Below, in pieces: positions 1-6,934 of a DNA stretch of 9,797 bases. A model generated the notes under the pieces. The model was not told the origin of the DNA, ran no database searches, and saw only the letters and a program-made list of their open reading frames with translations. The DNA is from Dehalococcoidales bacterium. Lineage in GTDB: Bacteria > Chloroflexota > Dehalococcoidia > Dehalococcoidales > ARS1013. The stretch's first letter is position 1. Every line of letters starts with the position of its first letter. The translations under genes were made by a program, and so were the position numbers. Location: NCBI GenBank assembly GCA_030641585.1, contig DAOWHE010000033.1, positions 1 to 9,797 on the forward strand. The letters run 5' to 3'.

Positions 1-467
1 GTGTGTCCTCCCTGGGTAGTTGTCATTCTGCCATAAACGTTATTATCAATCACCATGACCGGGGCTAAGGCACACGAGCCAAAACAGTCAATCATTTCCA
101 GGGTGTACTCTAAGTCCTCAGTAGTCTCTCCCGGCTTGATACCCAACTGCTTCTCCACCTCACGGAGGACATGTGCCCCGCCTCGCACATGGCAGGCGGT
201 GCCGCGACATACCTTGACTGTTCGCTTGCCGGTAGGAGTAAACTTGAACTGAGCATAGAAGGTGCTAACCGCATAGACGGTGCTATTGGATAGTTTGAGG
301 AAGTTGGCGATTGCTTCCATAGACTCTTCCGGCAGGTAGCCGAACCTCTCCTGGACTTCCTGGAGGAGGGGAATGAGGTTGCTTCTCTCTTTACTGTATC
401 GGGATAGAATATCGTCCAGCTGCTCCTTGACGTTGGCCTCCACAGGCTTGCCGGTATCGGTCATCAT
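1..467 (-). CDS. nuoE: NuoE/HndA-family NADH dehydrogenase (or hydrogenase) [2Fe-2S] subunit, partial
   Basis: The gene reads leftward and runs off the window; 155 residues are visible, close to the family's usual 160-170, so only the extreme C-terminus is missing. It has the NuoE layout: a helical N-terminal part (about residues 10-75, including the stretch RFGYLPEESM and the family-typical VSTFYAQF), then a thioredoxin-like domain with four cluster cysteines, C87 and C92 (VCRGTACHVRGG) and C128 and C132 (DCFGSCALAP). In this family the protein holds one [2Fe-2S] cluster and passes electrons between NAD(H) and a NuoF-like flavin subunit, in complex I or in bifurcating hydrogenases. Which of these applies cannot be told, because the partner genes lie to the left. 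Start: tandem ATG codons lie at 465-467 and 462-464, with GTG and TTG just upstream in frame and an in-frame stop before them. No good ribosome binding site is seen; the promoter position suggests a leaderless message. Confidence 0.93.
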   Translation of the reverse strand, partial: MMTDTGKPVEANVKEQLDDILSRYSKERSNLIPLLQEVQERFGYLPEESMEAIANFLKLSNSTVYAVSTFYAQFKFTPTGKRTVKVCRGTACHVRGGAHVLREVEKQLGIKPGETTEDLEYTLEMIDCFGSCALAPVMVIDNNVYGRMTTTQGGH

Positions 468-473
468 CACCAA

Positions 474-502
474 ATAATAGTCTATTTCTCTTGTATGTTC
501 AA
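474..502 (-). promoter_or_regulatory. Putative sigma-70-type promoter for the NuoE gene
   Basis: On the minus strand TTGAAC (502-497) and TATTAT (479-474) are separated by exactly 17 bases. Transcription would start about 7 bases further on, at or within a few bases of the ATG at 467. This would give a leaderless or nearly leaderless message, in line with the absence of a Shine-Dalgarno sequence. It is a consensus match by eye only. Confidence 0.45.
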
Positions 503-523
503 GTTAATGAACCCGGCCATCTA

Positions 524-552
524 TTGAGATATATTTACCTATGTGATATGAT
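524..552 (+). promoter_or_regulatory. Putative extended -10 promoter for the carboxyltransferase/TCA operon
   Basis: TTGAGA (524-529) and TATGAT (547-552) are separated by 17 bases, and a TG at 544-545 makes an extended -10 element. The expected transcription start is near 559, leaving a leader of about 40 bases before the TTG start at 600, with AGGAGA at 581-586. This is the best promoter match seen upstream of the rightward run of genes. Confidence 0.6.
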
Positions 553-599
553 TACTCGTAGCTATATTCAAGATTTATTTAGGAGATGCGGTAGTTTAA

Positions 600-2162
600 T
601 TGACAACTAATGATAAACTGGATGGCCTGACCAGGCTAAAGAAACAGGCTGAGGCCGGTGGTGGTAAAGAGCGTACCGAGCGGCAGCAGGCACAGGGGAA
701 GCTAGCTGCTCGGGAAAGGCTTGAGCTTTTGCTTGACCCGGGAAGCTTTAATGAGCTGGGCACCCTTATCAGCCACCGGGCAACTGACTTCGGGCTAGCT
801 GAGCAAAAGTACCTGGGCGATGCTGTAGTTAGCGGCAGCGGCAAGATAGACGGCCGGCCGGTTTTTATCTATTCCCAGGATTTTACTGTTCTTGGCGGCT
901 CAATATCTGAGGTGGTGGGGCAAAAGGTCTGCCAGGCTATGGATATGGCTCTTAGCAGTGGTGTGCCGATAATTGCCATATATGACTCCGGTGGGGCGCG
1001 CATTCAAGAGGGTGTGGCCAGCCTTAGTGGCGTCGGTGAAATGCTGCTCAGGAATACCCTGTGCTCGGGGGCCATCCCGCAGTTATCAGTAGTAGTCGGG
1101 CCAAGCGCTGGCGGTGCCGTTTACTGCCCGGCGATAACCGACTTTGTCTTTATGGTTAAGGGGATAAGCCAGATGTATATCACCGGGCCTGATGTGGTGA
1201 AGGCGGTTACCGGCGAGGAAATAAGCCATCAGGAGCTGGGTGGGGCCGAGGTCCATGCTCGGAAAAGTGGCGTTTCGCACTTCATAGCTGACAGTGAAGC
1301 CGAGTGCTTTAAGATGGTGCGCCGACTGCTCAGTTTTTTGCCCCAGAGCTACAAGGCTGGCCTGTCTAAAGTTAAGCCTAAAGTTAAGCCTAGTGACGAC
1401 CCTGAGCGGACTGATGAGAACTTGCTTGGCTTGATACCGGATGACCCTAAGAAGGCTTACGATATGATGAAGCTAATCACAAGCGCGGTTGACAGTGGCG
1501 ACTTTATGGAGGTGCACCAGCATTTTGCCCCCAATATTATCGTTGGTTTTGCTCGCCTGGATGGTCAGCCGGTGGGCATTGTCGCCCAGCAGCCAGCCTG
1601 TTTGGCCGGCGTTATTGATATTGACGCCTCAGTTAAGGCGGCTAGGTTTGTTCGCTTCTGCGATGCATTTAACATTCCCCTGGTCAGCTTTGTTGATGTC
1701 CCCGGCTTTATGCCTGGCTCAGCGCAGGAGCACCACGGTATCATCCGCCATGGTGCCAAGCTTATCTACGCCTATGCCGAAGCCACGGTACCCAAGGTTA
1801 CCGTTATCACCCGCAAGGCTTATGGAGGCGCCTATATCGTGATGAGCTCTAAGCACCTGCGTGGTGACATCAACTACTCCTGGCCCACCGGAGAGATTGC
1901 TGTCATAGGAGCCGAAGGGGCGGTGAATATCATCTTTAGAAGGGCTATTGCCCAATCAGATAAACCGGCTGAGACACGGCAGAAGTTGGTCAGTGAATAC
2001 AGGGGGAAATTTGATAACCCTTATACGGCAGCCGCCTTGGGCTATATTGATGATGTCATTGACCCCAGGCAGACACGCCCCAAATTAATTAAGGCGCTTG
2101 AGACGCTAAAGGATAAGGACCAGAGTAACCCACCCAAGAAGCACGGCAATATTCCGCTGTAA
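600..2162 (+). CDS. Biotin-dependent acyl-CoA carboxyltransferase (PccB/MmdA/transcarboxylase 12S family)
   Basis: The product has 520 residues, the usual length for this family. It transfers the carboxyl group between carboxybiotin and an acyl-CoA, normally propionyl-CoA/methylmalonyl-CoA and in some members acetyl-CoA/malonyl-CoA. It has two crotonase-fold halves. The N-terminal half contains DSGGAR (129-134) and GPSAGGAVY (167-175); the C-terminal half contains DVPGFMPG (366-373), the IIRHGAKLIYAYAEATVPK stretch (381-399) and AYGGAY (407-412). The glycine pairs form the oxyanion holes. The tail KHGNIPL is typical of propionyl-CoA carboxylase beta chains. Residue 413, the position tied to acyl preference, is Ile rather than Asp. 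The start is TTG: an in-frame TAA ends at 599, and the N-terminus matches the family's opening helix. AGGAGA at 581-586 lies 13 bases upstream, a slightly long spacing. The next gene begins within 16 bases. Family certain; exact substrate uncertain. Confidence 0.95.
   Translation: MTTNDKLDGLTRLKKQAEAGGGKERTERQQAQGKLAARERLELLLDPGSFNELGTLISHRATDFGLAEQKYLGDAVVSGSGKIDGRPVFIYSQDFTVLGGSISEVVGQKVCQAMDMALSSGVPIIAIYDSGGARIQEGVASLSGVGEMLLRNTLCSGAIPQLSVVVGPSAGGAVYCPAITDFVFMVKGISQMYITGPDVVKAVTGEEISHQELGGAEVHARKSGVSHFIADSEAECFKMVRRLLSFLPQSYKAGLSKVKPKVKPSDDPERTDENLLGLIPDDPKKAYDMMKLITSAVDSGDFMEVHQHFAPNIIVGFARLDGQPVGIVAQQPACLAGVIDIDASVKAARFVRFCDAFNIPLVSFVDVPGFMPGSAQEHHGIIRHGAKLIYAYAEATVPKVTVITRKAYGGAYIVMSSKHLRGDINYSWPTGEIAVIGAEGAVNIIFRRAIAQSDKPAETRQKLVSEYRGKFDNPYTAAALGYIDDVIDPRQTRPKLIKALETLKDKDQSNPPKKHGNIPL
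1366..1392 (+). repeat. 12-base tandem repeat inside the carboxyltransferase gene
   Basis: CTAAAGTTAAGC occurs twice in a row (1366-1377 and 1378-1389), followed by CTA. In frame it encodes a repeated Lys-Val-Lys-Pro (residues 257-264) in the surface linker between the two crotonase-fold halves, a place where a small in-frame duplication would be tolerated. Confidence 0.8.
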
Positions 2163-2177
2163 AGGGGAATGATAGCA

Positions 2178-3959
2178 ATGGAGAAAAACCGGCTAAAAAT
2201 TACCGACCTTACCCTGCGTGACGGGCACCAGTCACTGCTGGCAACACGAATGCGCATCGAGGATATGGTAGCTGTTGCCCCGAAGATGAATAAAGCCGGC
2301 TTTTACTCTATGGAGGTCTGGGGTGGTGCCACCTTTGATGTGCCCACCAGATTCCTTAATGAAGACCCATGGCAGAGGCTGCGCACACTAAAGAAGCTGG
2401 TGCCGGATACCCCGCTCCAGATGCTGCTCCGGGGGCAGAACCTGGTCGGTTATCGCAACTACGCCGATGATGTCGTTTCCGCTTTTGTTCATCATGCTGC
2501 TGAAGCTGGTGTTGACATCTTCAGGGTTTTTGATGCCGTAAATGACGAGCGTAACTTTGAGACTGCGCTTTTAGCGATTAAAGAGTGCGGCAAACATGCC
2601 CAGCTGACACTGTGCTACTCGCTGACCGAGCCGAAGATGGGTGGGCCGGTTTATAATCTTGACTATTATGTAAAAAAGGCGCTGAAATTCCAGGACATGG
2701 GAGCCGACAGCCTGTGTATCAAGGATATGGCTGGGCTTATATCTCCTGATGATGCCTATACGTTGATTAAAGCGCTTAAAGAAGTATTAAAGATACCAGT
2801 GCAACTGCACACTCACTACACCAGCGGCATGGCGTCTATGAGCTGCCTCAAGGCTATTGAGGCCGGGGTAGATATTATTGATACTGCTCTGGCTCCCTTT
2901 GCCCTGCGCTCGTCACATCCGGCCGTTGAGCCTATTGTTGTCGCTCTTCAAGGAACACCCCGAGACACCGGGCTTGATTTGGCTCAACTGCTCAAGCTGG
3001 GGCAGTATTTTGAATCTATAGCCCCCAAGTACCGCGACTTCATGAGTAGCAATAGAATGTCGGTTATTGATACCGCGGTGCTGATGCACCAGGTTCCCGG
3101 TGGCATGATATCCAATTTGTTAGCTCAGCTCAAAGAGGCTAATGCCTTGGACCGTCTTGATGAGGTCTATGAGGAGCTACCGCGAGTTAGAAAAGAGCTG
3201 GGTTACCCGCCTCTGGTGACGCCTACCAGCCAGATTGTCGGCATTCAGGCGGTTCAGAATGTCCTATTTGGCCGCTACAAGGTAATATCAGCCCAGGTAA
3301 AGGACTATTGCTATGGGCTAGATGGACGGTCGCCGGCCCCGGTTGACCCGGAGGTTCAGAAAGTGGTGCTTAAGGGCTATGAACGAGGAGAAACTCCGAT
3401 TACCTGCCGGCCGGCGGATGTAATTGAGCCGGAGCTAGAGAAGGCTTATGAGGCGACCAAGGACATTGCCCAGGATATTGGTGATGTGCTCATCTACGCC
3501 CTTTATCCCACCACCGGCATGCGCTTCCTCAGGTGGAAGTATGGACTGGAGACGCCGCCCCCCGAAACAAAGGCAAAGACCCTGGAGGATGTAAGGCGTG
3601 AGGAAGAGCTTATTGCCAGGGCAAAGGCGGGCAAGCTGGTGGAGAAGGGGGTATATGTCGGGGTTGATACAGCTGGTGCTCCACCAAAAGAGGCTCCAGT
3701 AGGTGCTTCCATCGTGGACCCGCCACCGACAGAAGCTAAGGCTGGTGAGACGGCCATAGTGGCGCCAATGCCAGGCATGATATTACACTACCAGGCAAAG
3801 GTAGGCGATAAGGTCAAAGCTGGCGATACCGTAGTCGTCTTGGAAGCGATGAAGATGGCTATTGACCTGCCAGCACCAGTTAGTGGACGGGTTAAAGCTA
3901 TAAATTTCAAAAGTGGTGACCGTGTTGCCAGAGACGATGTCCTGGCTATCATTGGTTAG
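2178..3959 (+). CDS. pycB: Pyruvate/oxaloacetate carboxyltransferase with C-terminal biotin carrier domain (PycB/OadA/5S type)
   Basis: The product has 593 residues. It moves CO2 between biotin and pyruvate/oxaloacetate. The DRE-TIM carboxyltransferase barrel fills residues 5-280, with metal ligand D15 in LRDGHQS, K182 (CIKDMAG), the lysine that is carbamylated in this family, and the metal-binding pair H211/H213 (HTHYTSGMA). A conserved PYC/OADA region follows to about 465, then a charged helical stretch, a Pro/Ala-rich linker (about 500-520) and a biotinyl domain with K559 in EAMKM. Length and layout match oxaloacetate decarboxylase alpha, pyruvate carboxylase subunit B, or a fusion of transcarboxylase 5S and 1.3S. 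No biotin carboxylase, and no membrane beta or gamma decarboxylase subunit, is present here. Start: ATG at 2169 is also in frame but sits only 1-2 bases from the AGGGGA signal (2163-2168); ATG 2178 has a spacing of 9 and gives the usual short N-terminus. Confidence 0.94.
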   Translation: MEKNRLKITDLTLRDGHQSLLATRMRIEDMVAVAPKMNKAGFYSMEVWGGATFDVPTRFLNEDPWQRLRTLKKLVPDTPLQMLLRGQNLVGYRNYADDVVSAFVHHAAEAGVDIFRVFDAVNDERNFETALLAIKECGKHAQLTLCYSLTEPKMGGPVYNLDYYVKKALKFQDMGADSLCIKDMAGLISPDDAYTLIKALKEVLKIPVQLHTHYTSGMASMSCLKAIEAGVDIIDTALAPFALRSSHPAVEPIVVALQGTPRDTGLDLAQLLKLGQYFESIAPKYRDFMSSNRMSVIDTAVLMHQVPGGMISNLLAQLKEANALDRLDEVYEELPRVRKELGYPPLVTPTSQIVGIQAVQNVLFGRYKVISAQVKDYCYGLDGRSPAPVDPEVQKVVLKGYERGETPITCRPADVIEPELEKAYEATKDIAQDIGDVLIYALYPTTGMRFLRWKYGLETPPPETKAKTLEDVRREEELIARAKAGKLVEKGVYVGVDTAGAPPKEAPVGASIVDPPPTEAKAGETAIVAPMPGMILHYQAKVGDKVKAGDTVVVLEAMKMAIDLPAPVSGRVKAINFKSGDRVARDDVLAIIG

Positions 3960-3987
3960 CTTCGAGTCCAGTAAGAGTGAGTGCTCA

Positions 3988-5241
3988 TTGGGTAAGACGT
4001 TAGCTGAGAAAATCTTAAGTGAAAAGTCCCAGGGTGATGCTCACTCAGGAGCTTTTGTTGTTGCCAAGGTAGACTTGGTCTTTGCTCAGGATACCACCGG
4101 GCCACTGACAGTAAGGGAGTTTCAGACTAGCGGCTTTAAGCGTCTGGCCAATCCAGAAAAAACCGTTCTGTTTCTTGACCATGCCGCCCCCAGTCCCAAT
4201 CAGCAGCTGTCTGCCGACCATATTCTGCTGCGCCAGTTTTCTCGGCAGAGCGGCTGCCTGATATTTGACGTGGGGGAGGGTGTCTGCCACCAGTTGGTAG
4301 CTGAATCTCTGGCAAAACCGGGCGATGTCATTGTTGGCGCTGACTCACATACGGTAACTGCTGGCGCTCTTGGCGCCTTTGCCACCGGAATGGGCTCTTC
4401 TGATGTGGCTGTTGCCTTTGGTCTGGGTAAAACCTGGCTCAAGGTTCCAGAGACCATTAAGGTGGTGGTCTCAGGCAGTTTTCCTGAAGGCGTCTCGGCT
4501 AAAGACCTGGCTCTTCACCTTATCGGGCAGCTCGGTGCCGATGGTGCTACCTATAAGGCGCTGGAGTTTGGCGGTGACAGTGTAGTAAAGATGTCTATAC
4601 CTGGGCGTCTTACCATAGCCAGTATGGCAGTAGAAGCCGGAGCCAAGGTAGGGCTTTTCCCATCAGATGAGGTTACTCAGGATTATCTGGCAGAGCAGGG
4701 CCGGAGTGACCACTACCAGCCTGTTTCCCCAGATGCCGATGCCAGCTATGAGAAGATAATCAATATTGATGTCTCTCGCCTTGAGCCGATGGTATCTCAA
4801 CCCCACGCTGTGGATAATACGGCTCTGGCCAGGCAGCTTAAAGGGATTGAAATTCAGCAGGTGTTCATCGGCACCTGTACTAATGGGCGCCTTGAGGACC
4901 TAGCAGTGGCGGCGACTATCTTAAAGGGCAAAAAACGCCACCCTGATACCAGGCTGATAGTCGCCCCGGCTTCACGGGAGGTCCTGCTGGGGGCTATTGA
5001 GGCCGGCTATATTGCTACCCTGCTCGAAGCTGGGGCGGTTATCTTACCACCCGGCTGTGGGGCTTGTTTGGGGCTGCATCAGGGGGTGCTGGCTGATGGT
5101 GAGTCTTGCCTGTCCACGGCTAACCGAAACTTTAAGGGGCGAATGGGTAACCCTGATGCCTTTATCTATCTGGGCAGTCCGGCTACGGCGGCGGCAACGG
5201 CTATCACTGGTGAAATCACTGACCCCCGAGAGGTGATGTAG
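3988..5241 (+). CDS. Aconitase-family dehydratase large subunit (LeuC/HacA-like), probable aconitase
   Basis: The product has 417 residues, typical of the short two-subunit aconitase/homoaconitase/isopropylmalate dehydratase type. Three cysteines for a [4Fe-4S] cluster are in place: C297 (FIGTCTNGR) and C357/C360 (PPGCGAC). GADSHTVTAGALGAFATGMG (117-136) is the substrate and cluster loop, and the C-terminus SPATAAATAITGEITDPREV is standard. The family interconverts hydroxy-acids by dehydration and rehydration. Next to isocitrate dehydrogenase the likely reaction is citrate to isocitrate; leucine-pathway isopropylmalate isomerase is the alternative, but no leuA or leuB neighbour is seen. Start: TTG 3988 gives MGKTLAEKI, the family's normal N-terminus, 28 bases after the previous gene, with only a weak GAG-rich signal upstream. 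ATG 3913 would overlap the biotinyl domain gene by 47 bases and add unrelated residues. Confidence 0.92.
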   Translation: MGKTLAEKILSEKSQGDAHSGAFVVAKVDLVFAQDTTGPLTVREFQTSGFKRLANPEKTVLFLDHAAPSPNQQLSADHILLRQFSRQSGCLIFDVGEGVCHQLVAESLAKPGDVIVGADSHTVTAGALGAFATGMGSSDVAVAFGLGKTWLKVPETIKVVVSGSFPEGVSAKDLALHLIGQLGADGATYKALEFGGDSVVKMSIPGRLTIASMAVEAGAKVGLFPSDEVTQDYLAEQGRSDHYQPVSPDADASYEKIINIDVSRLEPMVSQPHAVDNTALARQLKGIEIQQVFIGTCTNGRLEDLAVAATILKGKKRHPDTRLIVAPASREVLLGAIEAGYIATLLEAGAVILPPGCGACLGLHQGVLADGESCLSTANRNFKGRMGNPDAFIYLGSPATAAATAITGEITDPREVM

Positions 5242-5271
5242 ATTTTAGGCAGAAAAGTATGCTCCAAAAAC

Positions 5272-5321
5272 AATTTAGATGCCAGGAGTAAAAATATTCC
5301 TCCGAGAGGTAATTTAGATGC
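5272..5321 (+). repeat. 11-base direct repeat spanning the small-subunit start
   Basis: AATTTAGATGC occurs at 5272-5282 and again at 5311-5321, 39 bases apart. The second copy includes the ATG of the small subunit. The first copy has an ATG too, which opens a 12-residue reading frame (MPGVKIFLREVI) whose TAG at 5315-5317 directly abuts the real ATG at 5318. Only the second copy has a good ribosome binding site in front (GAGAGGT, 5304-5310). It may be a small duplication of the start region. Confidence 0.6.
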
Positions 5322-5812
5322 TTTGCGGCCGAGCCTTTAAGTTTGGCGATGGTATCTCTACTGACCACATTACGCCGGGGCGGCTGGCTCATCTGAGGAG
5401 TAACCTTCCCGAGCTGGCCAAGCACGTTCTGGAAGATGCCGAGCCGACTTTTGTTTCCCGGGTAAGGGCCGGGGATTTGATTGTTGCCGGCTCAAACTTC
5501 GGGCTTGGCTCAAGTCGGGAACATGCGCCGCTGGTTATCAAAAAGGTTGGAGTAAGTGCTGTACTGGCTAAATCAGTTGCCCGCATATTCTTTAGAAACG
5601 CTATCAACCTGGGCCTGCCGGTGCTGCTCTGTGATACTGACAAGATAAATGACGGTGATGAGCTGGAGATAGACCTGGCGGCAGGTGTCGTCAAGGATAA
5701 AACCAATGGTAGCCGGCTCACCTTCAAAAAGATTCCTGAAGTGATGCTCCGTATCCTTAATGAGGGTGGGCTTATCCCGTATATTAAGAAGTACGGCGAC
5801 TTTAGGCTGTAG
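5318..5812 (+). CDS. Aconitase-family dehydratase small subunit (LeuD/HacB-like)
   Basis: The product has 164 residues, the size of the archaeal-type or short LeuD family. It is the swivelling domain that closes over the large subunit's iron-sulfur cluster. Visible motifs are GRAFKFGDGISTDHITPGR (4-22), the specificity loop HLRSNLPELA (25-34) and GSNFGLGSSREHAP (58-71), which holds the catalytic serine region. An arginine is present in the specificity loop (R27). In methanogen enzymes an Arg in this loop goes with tricarboxylate substrates, whereas isopropylmalate enzymes have a hydrophobic residue. This supports aconitase or homoaconitase activity, although the loop is one residue longer than in the form I know. 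GAGAGGT at 5304-5310 gives a spacing of 7. The gene is 76 bases after the large subunit and 28 before isocitrate dehydrogenase. Confidence 0.92.
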   Translation: MLCGRAFKFGDGISTDHITPGRLAHLRSNLPELAKHVLEDAEPTFVSRVRAGDLIVAGSNFGLGSSREHAPLVIKKVGVSAVLAKSVARIFFRNAINLGLPVLLCDTDKINDGDELEIDLAAGVVKDKTNGSRLTFKKIPEVMLRILNEGGLIPYIKKYGDFRL

Positions 5813-5840
5813 TGGTGAATTACGCCAAGGAGATGTCTTT

Positions 5841-6932
5841 ATGAGCTACAGGGTTACCCTCATTCCCGGTGACGGCATAGGGCCTGAGATAACCGAGGCG
5901 ACGAGGCGGGTTCTGGAAGCAACCGGGGTTGCCATTAGCTGGGATGTGGTTCATGCCGGTGCTGATGTCCAGGAGGAGTTTGGCACACCGCTGCCGGAGC
6001 ATGTACTCCAGTCCATCAGGAAAAACAGGGTCGCCCTTAAGGGCCCGGTTACTACCCCGGTAGGCTCTGGTTTTAGAAGTGTAAATGTTGCCATGCGCAA
6101 GGCGCTGGACCTTTATGTCTGCCTTCGCCCGTGCAAGAGCTACCACGGAGTCCCGACACCCTATAAAGATGTGGACATTGTTATTGTCAGAGAAAACACA
6201 GAAGACCTGTATGCTGGTATTGAATTTGAGAAGGGGACCCCACAGGCGGGGGAGCTAATAAAACTGCTTGCCAAAACACATGGCGTAGCGGTTAGGGCCG
6301 ACTCAGGCTTTAGTATAAAGCTGATTTCCGAGACAGGTAGCCGAAGAATTGTCCACTTTGCCTTTTCTTATGCCCGTGCCAATAAAAGAAAGAAGGTAAC
6401 GGCGGTACATAAAGCCAACATTATGAAATTCTCAGACGGATTATTCTTGTCAGTTGCCCGCGAGGTAGCCAAGGAATATCCTGATATTGAATTTGAGGAT
6501 AGGATTGTCGATAACATGACCATGCAGCTGGTTAAAAAGCCACAGCAGTTTGATGTCATCGTCGCCCCCAATCTTTATGGCGATATATTATCTGACCTGT
6601 GCGCCGGGCTGGTTGGCGGACTGGGGTTAGCCCCGGGAGCCAACATTGGTGATAAGGCTGCCCTCTTTGAGCCGACACACGGCAGTGCCCCTAAATATAA
6701 GGGCTTAAACAAGGCCAATCCCATGGCAATGATGCTCTCCGGGGTGATGATGCTCCGCCACATTGGAGAGGAAGATACTGCTGACCGGCTGGAGAAGGCA
6801 ATAGCCGATGTCATCGCCGAGGGCAAAAATGTTACCTATGACTTAAAGCCTGAGGCGGAACGGGCTCAGGCGATGGGCACCTCCGAGGTAGCCGATGCCG
6901 TGATTGAAAAACTAAGAGAGCGAGGTAGCTAA
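5841..6932 (+). CDS. icd: Isocitrate dehydrogenase, compact beta-decarboxylating dehydrogenase family
   Basis: The product has 363 residues and oxidatively decarboxylates isocitrate to 2-oxoglutarate. LIPGDGIGPE opens the fold. S80 and N82 in GFRSVNVAMRK (77-87) are the isocitrate-type residues at the site where isopropylmalate dehydrogenases differ. R96, R117 and Y124 (VRENTEDLYAG), K191 (AVHKANI) and D248/D252 (NLYGDILSD) supply substrate, catalytic and metal contacts. The body resembles NAD-type bacterial enzymes, but the cofactor loop reads HGSAPKYKG: K285 and Y286 match the Lys-Tyr pair of NADP enzymes, where NAD enzymes usually have Asp-Ile. The second NADP contact, an Arg a few residues after TYD, is not clearly present (TYDLKPEAER). 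AAGGAGA at 5827-5833 is 7 bases before ATG 5841. Malate dehydrogenase follows after 2 bases. Confidence 0.95.
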   Translation: MSYRVTLIPGDGIGPEITEATRRVLEATGVAISWDVVHAGADVQEEFGTPLPEHVLQSIRKNRVALKGPVTTPVGSGFRSVNVAMRKALDLYVCLRPCKSYHGVPTPYKDVDIVIVRENTEDLYAGIEFEKGTPQAGELIKLLAKTHGVAVRADSGFSIKLISETGSRRIVHFAFSYARANKRKKVTAVHKANIMKFSDGLFLSVAREVAKEYPDIEFEDRIVDNMTMQLVKKPQQFDVIVAPNLYGDILSDLCAGLVGGLGLAPGANIGDKAALFEPTHGSAPKYKGLNKANPMAMMLSGVMMLRHIGEEDTADRLEKAIADVIAEGKNVTYDLKPEAERAQAMGTSEVADAVIEKLRERGS

Positions 6933-6934
6933 AC

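Noticed and set aside
586..594. ATG-CGG-TAG minimal frame right after AGGAG upstream of the carboxyltransferase
   Set aside because: The AGGAG is too close to this ATG to direct it, and the two-codon frame is easily due to chance. The signal more likely serves TTG 600.
3913..3987. Upstream extension of the aconitase large subunit to ATG 3913
   Set aside because: It would overlap the biotinyl domain gene by 47 bases and add residues with no family match. TTG 3988 gives the standard N-terminus.
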